From positions 1-64,000 of the forward strand of contig NZ_VATA01000027.1 in the NCBI RefSeq assembly GCF_005870025.1: a DNA stretch of 64,000 nt. Reading direction: 5' to 3'. Numbering within the stretch: position 1 is the stretch's first letter; each line of letters begins with the position of its first letter. Below are positions 7,393-16,270 of the stretch, one piece after another. This DNA comes from Poseidonocella sp. HB161398 (lineage in GTDB: Bacteria > Pseudomonadota > Alphaproteobacteria > Rhodobacterales > Rhodobacteraceae). A program made the position numbers and the translations under genes. The notes beneath the pieces were generated by a model. The model made no database searches, had not been told where the DNA came from, and worked only from the letters and a program-made list of their open reading frames with translations.

Positions 7393-8903
7393 TTGATCAG
7401 CGACTTTCCGGTCATCTCGGGCGGCGTGTTCAGCTCCATGAGCTGCAGCACGGTCGGCGCGAGATCGGCGAGGATGCCGTCATGCAGCGTGGCGCCCTCG
7501 GGGCCGCCGACCAGCGCGACCGGCACCGGGTTCAGCGTATGCGCGGTATGCGGACCATTGGTCTCGGGATCCCACATCTGCTCGCAATTGCCGTGATCGG
7601 CGGTGACGATCATCGCGCCCCCGGCCTTCTCCAGCGCGGGCAGCACCCGGGCCAGCCCCTGGTCGACCGCCTCGCAGGCCTTCTTCGCCGCCTCCAGGTC
7701 GCCGGTATGGCCGACCATGTCGGGATTGGCGTAGTTCACCACGATCAGGTCGTAGCCCTTCCCGATCGCCTCGACGAACTTGTCGGTCACCTCTACCGAG
7801 GACATCTCGGGCTGCAGGTCGTAGGTCGCGACCTTGGGCGATTGCGGCATGAACCGGTCCTCGCCCTCCTCGGGGGTCTCCTTGCCGCCATTGAGGAAGA
7901 AGGTGACATGCGGGTACTTCTCGGTCTCGGCCAGGCGGAACTGGGTCAGCCCCTGCTTGGCGACCCAGGCGCCCAGCGTGTTGGCGATGGCGCGCTTGGG
8001 GAAGACCGTCTTCATGAAGCCGTTATGGGCGTCGGAATACTCGACCATGCCCAGCATCTGGGCGAAATGCGGACGCGGCGCGGGGTCGAACCCGTCGAAG
8101 CCCGGCGCGCCGAGCGCGGCCAGGATCTCGCGGGCGCGGTCGGCGCGGAAGTTCAGGCAGAAGAAGCCGTCGCCCTCCTGCATGCCCTGGTACTCGCCGA
8201 TCACCGTCGGCTTGATGAACTCGTCAGTCTCGCCGGCGGCATAGGCCTCGGCGACGGCGGTCCCGGCATCGTCGGCGCGGCGCGCGTCGGCAACGGTCCA
8301 GGCGCGGTAGGCGCTCTCCACCCGGTCCCAGCGGTTGTCGCGGTCCATGCACCAGTAGCGCCCGGTGACGGTGACGATCTTCGCGTCGTTCTGCAGCCCC
8401 TCGGCCAGCTCGGTCATGAAGCCCGCGGCAGAGGAGGGCGCCACGTCGCGCCCGTCGGTCACGGCATGGATCGCCACCGGCACGCCGGCATCGCAGAGCA
8501 CCCGCGCCGCGGCGAGGATGTGCAGGATATGGCCATGCACGCCGCCATCGGAGACCACGCCCATCAGATGCGCAGTGCCGCCGGTCTCCTTCATCGCGGC
8601 GATGAAGCCCTTCAGCGTCTCGTTTTCGGCGAAGCTGCCATCTTCGATCGCCAGGTCGATCTGGCCCAGATCCATCGCCACGGTGCGTCCCGCGCCGATA
8701 TTGGTATGGCCGACCTCGGAATTGCCCATCTGCCCCTTCGGCAGGCCGACGACCGGGCCATGGGTGGTCAGCTCGGCACTCGGGCAGGTTGCCATGATGC
8801 GGTCGAAGGTCGGGGTCTCGGCCAGGGCGGGGGCGTTGTACGCGGTGTCGGCGCGCTTGCCCCAGCCGTCGAGGATGCAGAGGACGACAGGTTTCGGTGC
8901 CAT
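7389..8903 (-). CDS. gpmI: 2,3-bisphosphoglycerate-independent phosphoglycerate mutase
   Basis: 504 residues, the normal length. It interconverts 3- and 2-phosphoglycerate in glycolysis and gluconeogenesis in the cytoplasm, using two Mn2+ ions and a phosphoserine. Visible signatures: VVLCILDGWGKRADTAYNAP at the N terminus (metal Asp), MGNSEVGHTNIGAGR with the catalytic Ser (about residue 62), HLMGVVSDGGVHGH, HAVTDGRDVAP, and the C-terminal metal sites NYANPDMVGHTGD and IVTADHGNCEQM. It heads a tightly overlapping operon with envC and ctpA; this arrangement is common in related bacteria, though no functional reason is known. Confidence 0.97.
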   Translation of the reverse strand: MAPKPVVLCILDGWGKRADTAYNAPALAETPTFDRIMATCPSAELTTHGPVVGLPKGQMGNSEVGHTNIGAGRTVAMDLGQIDLAIEDGSFAENETLKGFIAAMKETGGTAHLMGVVSDGGVHGHILHILAAARVLCDAGVPVAIHAVTDGRDVAPSSAAGFMTELAEGLQNDAKIVTVTGRYWCMDRDNRWDRVESAYRAWTVADARRADDAGTAVAEAYAAGETDEFIKPTVIGEYQGMQEGDGFFCLNFRADRAREILAALGAPGFDGFDPAPRPHFAQMLGMVEYSDAHNGFMKTVFPKRAIANTLGAWVAKQGLTQFRLAETEKYPHVTFFLNGGKETPEEGEDRFMPQSPKVATYDLQPEMSSVEVTDKFVEAIGKGYDLIVVNYANPDMVGHTGDLEAAKKACEAVDQGLARVLPALEKAGGAMIVTADHGNCEQMWDPETNGPHTAHTLNPVPVALVGGPEGATLHDGILADLAPTVLQLMELNTPPEMTGKSLIN

Positions 8904-9092
8904 GGCGGCGGGCTCCTCGGTCTTTGAACGGTTGCCGCAGACTTAGCCCAAGACGCCGCCAAGGAAAACGACCAGTTTGGCCGCGGCTGCCCCCGCAGGC
9001 GGTCAAATGCCTGTAAACCATGACGCTATCCCGTGCGGGATCCGGCGCCGGATCCGGGCTAGACAGGCGGCGGCCCTGCAGGGCCGGAACGG

Positions 9093-9929
9093 ATGCGGGA
9101 CAGCATGATGGACGGGCTCCTGACAATGGACGCGCTCTTGCGCCGCGAAGCGCCCCTGGCCTGCGCCGAGCGCGGGCTCTGGTCGCAGGCCGCGCCGGAG
9201 AACAGCGTGCCCGCGCTCGAGGCGGCGATGGAGGCGGGCTGCGAGATGGCCGGGTTCGACCTGCGTCTGTCGCGCGAGGGCGACCTGGTGGCTTTCCGCG
9301 ATCCCGACCTGTCCCGGATGACGGCGGCGCGAGGGCCGGTGGCGGGGATGGCGACCGCCTCGCTGACCCGGCTGCCGCTGCGCGGCGGACGCGGCGGCGG
9401 GGCCGGGCTGAGCCGGTCCTACCTGCCGCTGGCCACAGAACTCCTGGCCGCGGCCGACGGGCGCTGCCTTCTGGTCTTCACCCTGCCGGCGCTCGATGCG
9501 CTGCCTGCCGTGCTGGCGCGGCTCGCCGCCTGCGGCGCGGCCGGGCGCGCGGTGCTGCGGGCGGGCTTCGCCGATCCGGCCGGGGTGCAGGCGTTCGCCG
9601 CGGCGGTCTCCGCGGCGGGGCTCGGCGCGATGCCGCGGCTGCGGCTCGGCCCTCCGGAGGCGGATGGCGCGGTGCTTGCCGCGCTGCTGGCGGCGCGCCC
9701 GGCCATGGCGGAGGTCCCAGGCGCCCCGGCGGCGCGGATCGCCGCGCTGGCCGGACCGCTCGCCGCGGCCGGGATTCCGGTCATGGCCGGCGCCCCCGGG
9801 AACGGGCCGGAGGACGGGGCCGCGTGCGAGGCCGGCTGGGCGGCGCTTTGCGAGGCAGGGGTGCGCGCAGTGGCCACCTCGCAGGCAGATGCCTTCCTGC
9901 GCTGGCGCGCCGGGCGGGTCGCGGCCTGA
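9093..9929 (+). CDS. Degenerate glycerophosphodiester phosphodiesterase-like protein
   Basis: 278 residues with an apparent GDPD TIM-barrel pattern. The segment ACAERGLWSQAAPENSVPAL matches the family's AHRG...PENT start, and GFDLRLSREGDLVAFRDPDL matches the ELDVxLTKDGxxVxxHDxxL strand. The key residues differ: the first catalytic His is Glu26, the metal-binding Glu (ELD) is Gly54, and the second catalytic His (HD) is Arg69. Enzymatic activity of the usual kind is therefore unlikely. No signal peptide is evident; the protein is very Ala-rich. Several Met codons follow 9093 (9105, 9108, 9126), so the start is uncertain. It is divergent from gpmI and 72 bp upstream of the inositol-phosphatase-like gene on the same strand. 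Confidence 0.75.
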   Translation: MRDSMMDGLLTMDALLRREAPLACAERGLWSQAAPENSVPALEAAMEAGCEMAGFDLRLSREGDLVAFRDPDLSRMTAARGPVAGMATASLTRLPLRGGRGGGAGLSRSYLPLATELLAAADGRCLLVFTLPALDALPAVLARLAACGAAGRAVLRAGFADPAGVQAFAAAVSAAGLGAMPRLRLGPPEADGAVLAALLAARPAMAEVPGAPAARIAALAGPLAAAGIPVMAGAPGNGPEDGAACEAGWAALCEAGVRAVATSQADAFLRWRAGRVAA

Positions 9930-10001
9930 GACCTCATTGCCAGTTGCCGCAGGGCAGGGCATGACTGGGGGGAGTGACAGGCAGACAAGGACCCTCCCCA
10001 C

Positions 10002-10850
10002 GTGCCCCTGACCCGAGACGAAGAAAGTTTCCTGATCGACATCGTGCGCGAAGCGGCCCGGCAGCACATCCTGCCGCGCTTCCGCGCCCTGCCAGAGGAC
10101 GCGATCAGCTCCAAGACCGCGGATGACGACCTGGTCACCATCGCCGACCAGCAGGCGGAGAAGCACATCGCCGCCGCGCTTGCGGGCGGGGCCCTGGGCG
10201 AGGTGCTGGTGGTCGGCGAGGAGGCGGTCGAGGAAGACCCGGACCTGCCCGCGCGCATCCCCGGCGCGGCCCGCGCGGTGATCGTCGATCCCGTGGACGG
10301 CACCTGGAACTTCGCCCATGGCCTGGCCAATTTCGGCGTGATCGTGGCGGTGACCGAAGAGGGCGAGACGGTGTTCTCGCTGCTCTACGACCCGGTGCTG
10401 GACGACTGGATCCTGGCGCGCAAGGGCGGCGGCACCTGGTTCTGCCGGCCCGATGCAGAGCCGCGCCGCCTCGCCATGCCCGCCCAGCCGTCGGCGGCCA
10501 CGGGGGGCTTCGTGCCGCTGCGGCTCTTCCCGCTCGACCAGCAGCCGAAGCTCGCCGCCGAGCTGATGGCCGGCAGCCGCACCTATTCGCTGGGCTGCGC
10601 CTGCCACGAATACCGCATGCTGGCGCAGGGCAACGCCCGCTACGCGCTCGGCGTCAAGCCGAAGCCCTGGGACCATGCCGCCGGGGTGCTGGCCGTGACC
10701 GAGGCCGGCGGACGGGCCGGGATGCTCGACGGCACGCCCTACCGCCCGGGCGCCGTTCCCGCGGGCGTGCTGCTGACCGCGCAGAGCCCGGCGCTTTTCG
10801 ACGAGATGAAGGCCCGGCTGGCCTGGCTCTCCGAGGAGGGCGCGGCATGA
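10002..10850 (+). CDS. Inositol monophosphatase family protein
   Basis: 282 residues, starting at GTG. It has the family's Mg2+ sites in order: [10 protein letters not shown] (about 68-77), [20 protein letters not shown] (about 93-112, DPxDGT) and [17 protein letters not shown] (about 221-237, WDxAAG). These enzymes hydrolyse inositol-1-phosphate or related sugar/nucleotide phosphates; some act as 3'-phosphoadenosine phosphatases, and the substrate cannot be told here. Its TGA overlaps the ATG of rppH (ATGA at 10847-10850), so the two are probably cotranslated. The start lies 72 bp past the GDPD-like gene. Confidence 0.9.
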   Translation: MPLTRDEESFLIDIVREAARQHILPRFRALPEDAISSKTADDDLVTIADQQAEKHIAAALAGGALGEVLVVGEEAVEEDPDLPARIPGAARAVIVDPVDGTWNFAHGLANFGVIVAVTEEGETVFSLLYDPVLDDWILARKGGGTWFCRPDAEPRRLAMPAQPSAATGGFVPLRLFPLDQQPKLAAELMAGSRTYSLGCACHEYRMLAQGNARYALGVKPKPWDHAAGVLAVTEAGGRAGMLDGTPYRPGAVPAGVLLTAQSPALFDEMKARLAWLSEEGAA

Positions 10851-11344
10851 GCAGGACGATGACCGCCGAGGAGATCGCCCGGCTGCCCTACCGGCAGAAT
10901 GTCGGGGTGATGCTGGTCAATGCCCAGAACCGCGTCTTCGTCGCCCAGCGGATCGACAATCCGGGCCCCGCGCTGCAGATGCCGCAGGGCGGGATCGACA
11001 AGGGCGAGGATCCGCGCACGGCCGCGCTGCGCGAGCTGGAGGAGGAGACCGGCGTGTCGCCTGCGCTCGTCACCGTCGAGGCCGAGACCGCGGGCTGGAT
11101 CGCCTATGACTTGCCGGTCGACCTGCTGCCGAGGCTCTGGGGCGGCAAGTTCCGCGGGCAGGAGCAGAAATGGTTCCTTCTGCGCTTCCACGGCAGCGAC
11201 GACCAGATCGACATCGCCACCGAGCATCCCGAATTCAGTGAATGGCACTGGGTGCCGCTCGACGAGGTGGTGGAGCGGATCGTGCCCTTCAAGCGCGCGG
11301 TCTACGAGCAGGTGGTGGACGAGTTCCGGCCCTACCTGGCCTGA
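10847..11344 (+). CDS. rppH: RNA pyrophosphohydrolase
   Basis: 165 residues. It contains a perfect Nudix box [22 protein letters not shown] (about residues 46-67), preceded by [20 protein letters not shown] and followed by KWFLLRFHG and [20 protein letters not shown], all typical of RppH. The enzyme removes pyrophosphate from the 5' end of mRNAs and so starts RNase E-dependent decay. Translationally coupled to the inositol-phosphatase-like gene. Its last 13 bases overlap the 3' end of the convergent M48 protease gene. Confidence 0.93.
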   Translation: MSRTMTAEEIARLPYRQNVGVMLVNAQNRVFVAQRIDNPGPALQMPQGGIDKGEDPRTAALRELEEETGVSPALVTVEAETAGWIAYDLPVDLLPRLWGGKFRGQEQKWFLLRFHGSDDQIDIATEHPEFSEWHWVPLDEVVERIVPFKRAVYEQVVDEFRPYLA

Positions 11345-12021
11345 GGCTGCCAGCGGCGCTCGAGCGTTTCGATCGCCGCGATCCGCTCGGCCGTCTTCGG
11401 GTGGCTGAGGAACCAGGCCGGGGCGGGGCTGCCGCCCTGGGTCAGTGCCTCGAGCTTGCGGAACAGGTCCTTCTGCGGGCCGGTGCCGATCCCCGCCTGC
11501 GTCAGCAGTGCCGCGGCATAGGCGTCGGCCTCGTACTCGTCCTGGCGCGAGAGCCGCGCGGCGAGCATGCCGGTCAGCAGGCTGGCGATCGCCGGGCCGA
11601 CCCCGGGGATGATCCGCGACAGGATCATCGCCGAGGCGACGCGGATCGCGTTCTGCCCCGAGAAATCGATCATCCGCCGCCGCGAATGGCCGAGCGCGAC
11701 ATGGCCCAGCTCGTGCGCGATGACCGAGGCCAGCTCCTCGGCCGAGACATCGCCCTGGCGGAATCGGTTGTAGAAGCCGCGGGTCAGGAAGATCCGCCCG
11801 TCGGGCGCGGCCAGGCCGTTCACCGGCTCGATTTCGTAGAGATAGACCGGGATGCGCGGCACATCGAGCGCCTCCGCCATCGGCTTCAGCACCTGCGCCA
11901 GCCGGCCATCGGCGAGCTCGCTGGAGCGCTGGTCCAGCTGCTGGCGCGTGCGCCAGGCAGAGAACAGGTAGTAGGCGATGCCGTAGAGCAGGGCGGCGAG
12001 GATGGGCGCGAGTTTCAGCAT
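11332..12021 (-). CDS. M48 family metalloprotease
   Basis: 229 residues with an N-terminal hydrophobic segment ([20 protein letters not shown]), so probably membrane-anchored or exported. The active site is [14 protein letters not shown] (about residues 101-114), followed by the third zinc ligand region [13 protein letters not shown] (about 165-177). This matches M48 (HtpX/Oma1/BepA-like) zinc proteases involved in quality control of envelope or membrane proteins. It is slightly short for the family but has all catalytic elements. It is convergent with rppH, sharing 13 bp. Confidence 0.88.
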   Translation of the reverse strand: MLKLAPILAALLYGIAYYLFSAWRTRQQLDQRSSELADGRLAQVLKPMAEALDVPRIPVYLYEIEPVNGLAAPDGRIFLTRGFYNRFRQGDVSAEELASVIAHELGHVALGHSRRRMIDFSGQNAIRVASAMILSRIIPGVGPAIASLLTGMLAARLSRQDEYEADAYAAALLTQAGIGTGPQKDLFRKLEALTQGGSPAPAWFLSHPKTAERIAAIETLERRWQPQAR

Positions 12022-12074
12022 GGATCAAGATATGGCGATCCGCGCCGCGCCCGGCAAGGCCGCATGGCGCCGGT

Positions 12075-12560
12075 TCAGCCGACGGTGCTGCCCGTGCGCT
12101 GCCGGTTGGCGACGACATGCTCCAGCAGGTCGCGGCTGCCGATCTCGCGCGCGATACCGCGCAGGAGCTCCCGGTCGCCGCGCGACCAGATCCGCGACAT
12201 GCGGCTGTTGGCGCTGAGGCTGGCCATCACCCGGTCGCCGCCGGCCGAATGCACCGGCACGCCGAGGAAGGATGTCAGTTCTTCCGCGACCATCAGGCCG
12301 CAGCGCCCGTCCCGCCAGACGCTGCCCGCGCCGTGATGGGCCTGCAGCTCCTGTCCGGTCTGCAGCACGGCATCGCAGAAGCAGTTGCCGGCCGGGACCG
12401 GGACCAGCTCCGGCGGTTCGGGAAGATCCTGTCCGCGGGCGAGAACCAGCAGGCAGCCGGGAAGCGGGGAGGGCAGCGCGAGGGCGATGCAATCTGCCCG
12501 GAGGCTGCGTGCGGCCGCTTCGATCATTTCTGCCAAACTGTTCAAGGTCTGTCGGTGCAT
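12075..12560 (-). CDS. GAF-domain-like protein
   Basis: About 161 residues. The pattern GNCFCDAVLQTGQELQAHHG, then W-RDGRCGLMVAEELTSFLGVP and GGDRVMASLSANSRMSRIWS, followed by a helical tail, is that of a stand-alone GAF domain. GAF domains bind small molecules such as cyclic nucleotides or chromophores, or sense redox state; the ligand is unknown. A Cys pair (NCFC, about residues 57-60) could be redox-active, which is only a guess. I chose the ATG at 12558-12560 over an upstream GTG at 12569; neither has a clear ribosome site. No partner gene is adjacent (M48 protease 53 bp downstream). Confidence 0.65.
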   Translation of the reverse strand: MHRQTLNSLAEMIEAAARSLRADCIALALPSPLPGCLLVLARGQDLPEPPELVPVPAGNCFCDAVLQTGQELQAHHGAGSVWRDGRCGLMVAEELTSFLGVPVHSAGGDRVMASLSANSRMSRIWSRGDRELLRGIAREIGSRDLLEHVVANRQRTGSTVG

Positions 12561-12955
12561 GGTTATCACGGTACGGTGATCACGGGGCTCGTCAACCCGC
12601 CCGGAGGTCCCGATCAGCGGCGCGGAACGGGCCGGACGGGGGTTGCGGAACCGCGGGTTCGCCGTACGAAGGGCACGGCTCCTGAAAAGGCCATCATTAT
12701 CAACGAAATGAATTGGTCCACTTTTGTTTAAACAAATTCCCGGGGGAATCGGTCAGGTTTTCCCGTACCCGCAATAACTTGGCGTCATCGGCCCGCCTGT
12801 CTGCCGCGCTTTTAGGCAGGTCTACCAAGTCATCGGCGGGAAATGGAAACTGGTCCGGACACCTGTCCGCATGGCCGGCCAGTCGGCAGAGTGATTCTGT
12901 CAAGGATTTTCGCGGCCCAATGGAGGCATGCGCGGCTTTCCGCTACGTTCTGCGC
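12561..12955. other. Intergenic stretch with AT-rich palindromic island
   Basis: About 395 bp upstream of the GAF gene with no convincing ORF. The part 12690-12740 is strikingly AT-rich for this genome. It contains a perfect 14-bp palindrome TTTGTTTAAACAAA (12723-12736) and, right after it, ATTCCC-GG-GGGAAT. It may hold the GAF gene promoter or an operator. No -35/-10 pair could be fixed with confidence. Confidence 0.5.
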
Positions 12956-14140
12956 TCAGCGCCCCAGCAGCCGCATGCCGCGGTCGATGCCTTCCAGCGT
13001 CATCGGCACCATGCGCTCGCCGAAGATCTCGCGGATCAGGCCGATCGACTGGGTATAGGGCCAGTGGCGTTCGGGGACCGGGTTCAGCCAGAGGCAGTCG
13101 CGCCACTGGTCCATCGCGCGGCGCAGCCAGACCTCGCCGGCCTCCTCGTTCCAGTGCTCGTTGGCGCCGCCCGGATAGAGCACCTCGTAGGGCGACATCG
13201 AGGCGTCGCCGACGAAGATGCACTTGTAGTCGGGCCCGTAGGTATGCAGCACGTCCCAGGTCGGCACCTGCTCGCTCCAGCGCCGGGAATTGTCGCGCCA
13301 GACGCCTTCGTACAGGCAGTTGTGGAAGTAGTAGTGCTCCAGGTGCTTGAACTCGGCCCGGGCGGCCGAGAACAGCTCTTCGACCACCTTGACATGGTCG
13401 TCCATCGAGCCGCCGATATCGAAGAACAGCAGCACCTTGACCGCGTTGCGCCGCTCGGGCCGGGTCTTGACGTCCAGGTATCCATGCTCGGCCGTGGCGC
13501 GGATCGTGCCGTCGAGGTCCAGCTCGTCCGCCGCGCCGTCGCGGGCCCATTGGCGCAGCCGCTTCAGCGCCACCTTGATGTTGCGGGTGCCAAGCTCGAC
13601 GCTGTCGTCGAGATTGCGGAACTCGCGCTTGTCCCAGACCTTCACCGCCTTGCGGTGGCGGCTCTCCTTCTGGCCGATGCGGATGCCCTCGGGATTGTAG
13701 CCGTAGGCGCCGAAGGGCGAGGTGCCGCCGGTGCCGATCCACTTGCTGCCGCCCTGGTGGCGCTCCTTCTGCTCCTCGAGCCGCTGCTTGAGCGTCTCCA
13801 TCAGCTTGTCGAAGCCGCCAAGCGCCTCGATCTCGGCCTTCTCCTGCTCCGAGAGATGCTTCTCGGCCATCTTGCGCAGCCATTCCTCGGGGATGTCGAC
13901 GGCCTCGATCATCTCCTCGAAGCTGATCGATTCGAGCCCCTCGAACGTGCCTGCGAAGGCGCGGTCGAAGCGGTCGAGATTGCGCTCGTCCTTCACCATG
14001 ACGGTGCGGGCGAGATAGTAGAACCCGTCCACGTCATAGGTGACGAGGCCGGTTCTCATCGCTTCGAGGAAGCTGAGATATTCGCGCAGGCTGACCGGAA
14101 CCCCGGCCTTCCGCAGGTTTTCGAAGAACGGCAGGAACAT
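12956..14140 (-). CDS. von Willebrand factor A domain protein (CoxE-like)
   Basis: 394 residues. The N-terminal helical region (MFLPFFENLRKAGVPVSLRE, then YLSFLEAM) is typical of VWA proteins that pair with MoxR ATPases. The C-terminal VWA domain begins near residue 225 with KVLLFFDIGGSMDDHV, an intact-looking DxGxS MIDAS motif, and continues with YYFHNCLYEGVW and FVGDASMSPYEV. Such pairs act as AAA+/VWA chaperone systems for metal insertion or protein activation. I chose the ATG at 14138-14140 because conservation starts there; the frame is open 12 codons further up. Its likely partner, a MoxR ATPase, is 3.5 kb upstream on the same strand, with five unrelated genes between. Confidence 0.88.
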   Translation of the reverse strand: MFLPFFENLRKAGVPVSLREYLSFLEAMRTGLVTYDVDGFYYLARTVMVKDERNLDRFDRAFAGTFEGLESISFEEMIEAVDIPEEWLRKMAEKHLSEQEKAEIEALGGFDKLMETLKQRLEEQKERHQGGSKWIGTGGTSPFGAYGYNPEGIRIGQKESRHRKAVKVWDKREFRNLDDSVELGTRNIKVALKRLRQWARDGAADELDLDGTIRATAEHGYLDVKTRPERRNAVKVLLFFDIGGSMDDHVKVVEELFSAARAEFKHLEHYYFHNCLYEGVWRDNSRRWSEQVPTWDVLHTYGPDYKCIFVGDASMSPYEVLYPGGANEHWNEEAGEVWLRRAMDQWRDCLWLNPVPERHWPYTQSIGLIREIFGERMVPMTLEGIDRGMRLLGR

Positions 14141-14188
14141 GGGGGGAGAATAGCGCCGCCGCCGGGGCTTTGCCACTCCCGCCCGCGC

Positions 14189-14353
14189 TCAGCCCGCCCG
14201 CTGCAGCCAGATTGCGGCAATCAGCCCGATCAGCCCGCCGATGATGGCGAAGACGGCGGCATACTGGGCGATGTCATAGCGGTTGCCGCCGCGGCGGCGG
14301 GCCAGGAAGGCGCCGTAGCCGCCCCCCAGGAGGGTCGTGACGATGACGATCAT
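14189..14353 (-). CDS. Small membrane protein, 54 aa
   Basis: The ORF starts MIVIVTTLLGGGYGAFLARR, passes through a short basic stretch (RRRGGNRYD) and has a second hydrophobic segment (AVFAIIGGLIGLIAAIWLQ). So it has two transmembrane helices with a positively charged loop, ending QRAG. The start is supported by GAGGAGA 5-6 nt upstream, which lies at the very end of the DUF2927 gene, so it is cotranscribed with it. Function unknown. Confidence 0.75.
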   Translation of the reverse strand: MIVIVTTLLGGGYGAFLARRRGGNRYDIAQYAAVFAIIGGLIGLIAAIWLQRAG

Positions 14354-14363
14354 GGGGGTCTCC

Positions 14364-15707
14364 TCACACGCCGTGGCGCATCGCCAGGGCCTCGATCTCG
14401 ACCGCGCGATCCTCGGCGCGGTCCGGGCTGCCATAGGCATAGACGCCCCAGGCCAGCGCCTCCTGCCGGAGCGCCGGGTCGGGATGGCCGGTCGCCGAGA
14501 GCGCGGCCGCCTTGGCGATCTGCAGATCCGACAGGAGCGCGGCATCCTCGTGCCGCCTGGCGGCGGGCATGTAGAGGTCGCAGAGGCCGATCGCCATGTC
14601 CCACTGCCCCGCGCTCAGCGCGAAGGCGGCCAGGTGGAAGCCGGACTGGGCGGCATGGATGCGGGTCTCGGGCATGCTCTCGAAGATGTCCTTCGAGGCG
14701 AGGAAGGCCTGCAGCGCCGCCTCGCCGTCGCGCGGCAGGCTGAGCCGTCCGAGCGTGAACAGGCTGAAGCCGGTGCGCACATCCTCCCAGGGGGCCGATT
14801 CCACCACCGCCCGCTTGGCGGCGGCGCGCCGCGCCGAGGTGCTGCCCGGGCTCAGCGCGCGGGTGATGTCGCGCATCCAGGTGTCGCTCGAGGGGATGAC
14901 GCCGCGGGCCGGGACCGACTGGCCGCGGGGATTGAGCGCCGCCAGCACGACGGGGATCTGCGCCGCGACCTGCTCCTTCGTCATCCCCGAATGCAGCGAG
15001 GGATGGTAGGTGGCGCGCAGCATCAGCATGTCGAACCCGGTCAGGATCGGGTTGAGGTTGTCGTCGTTGAAGACCGAGTCGCCCAGCCGGAACAGGTCGT
15101 TGAGCGGGCCGAGCCCCTGCGCGATCTCCTCGTGCAGGCAGTCGCGGATCTCCTGCTGGGAGGTGTCGACCGGCACGAAGGCCGAGACCGCCTTGCGGGT
15201 CTTCAGCCGGGTCCAGGAATAGTCGGGGCTGCGCGGCGTCTGGCGGAACCCGTCCCAGGTGACCCGGGTCGGCAGCACGAAGCAGGCGGCCTCGGGCACG
15301 GTGCGCTGCATGTCGCGGCTGGTGATGCCCTGGATCGTGACCGAGGCGGTGGCCGGATCGGCGGTGCGGCGGATGTCGAGTCCGGCCTCGCTCTTCAGCC
15401 GGTGCATCAGCCGCCGCAGCTCCTTTTCCAGCGCCGGGCTGGGGATGCCGGTGACGGCGACGGTGATCGGTCCCTCGAAGCGGGTGAAGACCGGCAGGGC
15501 CTGGCCGCTTTCGAGATTGAAGGAGAGGTCGAGGAAGTCCTTCGCCATGTCGGCATTGGCGCGCTGCGGCGGCTGCACGTCGGTGGCGCCGAAGCTCATC
15601 ACCTTGGGCAGGGGCAGGGGCGTGTCCGCGGCTTCGGGACGGGAGGGCGGATTGGCGGCGCAGCCGGCCAGCAGCGCGAGCAGCGCGAGAAGCGGCAGGA
15701 CCCTCAC
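14364..15707 (-). CDS. DUF2927 domain lipoprotein
   Basis: 447 residues. The N terminus has a lipoprotein signal with lipobox LLAGC (Cys at about residue 16), so it is probably anchored in a membrane leaflet facing the periplasm. The middle part (about 50-250) is the DUF2927 region: KDFLDLSFNLESGQALPVFT, then CFVLPTRVTWDG, a conserved DCLHEEIAQGLGPLND (HEE-type motif that could suggest a zinc-dependent peptidase) and SVFNDDNLNPILTGFD. The C-terminal third is helical, possibly TPR-like. Function unknown. It starts at GTG (15705-15707), overlapping the GNAT gene stop (GTGA), and is followed 10 bp later by the small membrane gene. Confidence 0.85.
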   Translation of the reverse strand: MRVLPLLALLALLAGCAANPPSRPEAADTPLPLPKVMSFGATDVQPPQRANADMAKDFLDLSFNLESGQALPVFTRFEGPITVAVTGIPSPALEKELRRLMHRLKSEAGLDIRRTADPATASVTIQGITSRDMQRTVPEAACFVLPTRVTWDGFRQTPRSPDYSWTRLKTRKAVSAFVPVDTSQQEIRDCLHEEIAQGLGPLNDLFRLGDSVFNDDNLNPILTGFDMLMLRATYHPSLHSGMTKEQVAAQIPVVLAALNPRGQSVPARGVIPSSDTWMRDITRALSPGSTSARRAAAKRAVVESAPWEDVRTGFSLFTLGRLSLPRDGEAALQAFLASKDIFESMPETRIHAAQSGFHLAAFALSAGQWDMAIGLCDLYMPAARRHEDAALLSDLQIAKAAALSATGHPDPALRQEALAWGVYAYGSPDRAEDRAVEIEALAMRHGV

Positions 15708-16156
15708 GTCTTCGGTCCGCGGCTGTACTTGACGAAGGGCGTGACCTGGCCGACCCGGTCGTAGAGCTGCCGGGCGGTGGCGTTGTCCTCCTGCGTCAGC
15801 CAGTAGGTGTCGGCGGCGCCCGCGGCATCGGCGGCGGCATAGACCGCCTCGATCAGCGCGCGGCCCAGCCCGCGGCCGCGGGCCTCGGGATCGGCATAGA
15901 GGTCCTGCAGGTAGCAGACCGGCGCGAGATGCCAGTTATGGGCGTGGAATATATAGTGTGCCAGCCCGGCCGGCCGGCCCTCGGCCTCGGCGATCAGGCA
16001 GTGCTGCGGCGCATCGCCGAGGAGCCGCGCGAAGGTCGCGTCAAGCAGCTCCGGCGGTCGCGACGTGCCGTAGAACTCGAGATAGGCGCTCCAGAGCCGG
16101 TCCCAGTGAGGGCGGTCTCCGGCGGCGAGAGGGCGAACGGTCAGGGTCATGAACAT
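15704..16156 (-). CDS. GNAT family N-acetyltransferase
   Basis: About 150 residues. It has the GNAT core: LTVRPLAAGDRPHWDRLWSA at the N terminus, VCYLQDLYADPEARGRGLGR with the acetyl-CoA pyrophosphate loop (R-G-R-G-L-G-R, about 88-95), and WLTQEDNATARQLYDRVG near the C terminus. It acetylates an amine with acetyl-CoA; the substrate is unknown. ATGs lie at 16156 and 16150; the longer one was kept though neither has a good ribosome site. Its stop overlaps the GTG start of the DUF2927 gene, so the two are translationally coupled. Confidence 0.88.
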   Translation of the reverse strand: MFMTLTVRPLAAGDRPHWDRLWSAYLEFYGTSRPPELLDATFARLLGDAPQHCLIAEAEGRPAGLAHYIFHAHNWHLAPVCYLQDLYADPEARGRGLGRALIEAVYAAADAAGAADTYWLTQEDNATARQLYDRVGQVTPFVKYSRGPKT

Positions 16157-16270
16157 TCTTGTATCTTGCTGCTCACCCAACCCATAGGCGAGCCGGGGCG
16201 CGAAAGAAACAGGCTTTGCCGGATCGCGGGCTTTTCGCGGCCCCGGGTGGCGCGGATGCACAGCGGCTGC

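Noticed and set aside
12700-12903. A 67-codon frame on the minus strand upstream of the GAF gene
   Set aside because: It runs through the AT-rich palindromes, has no ribosome site and no recognisable family.
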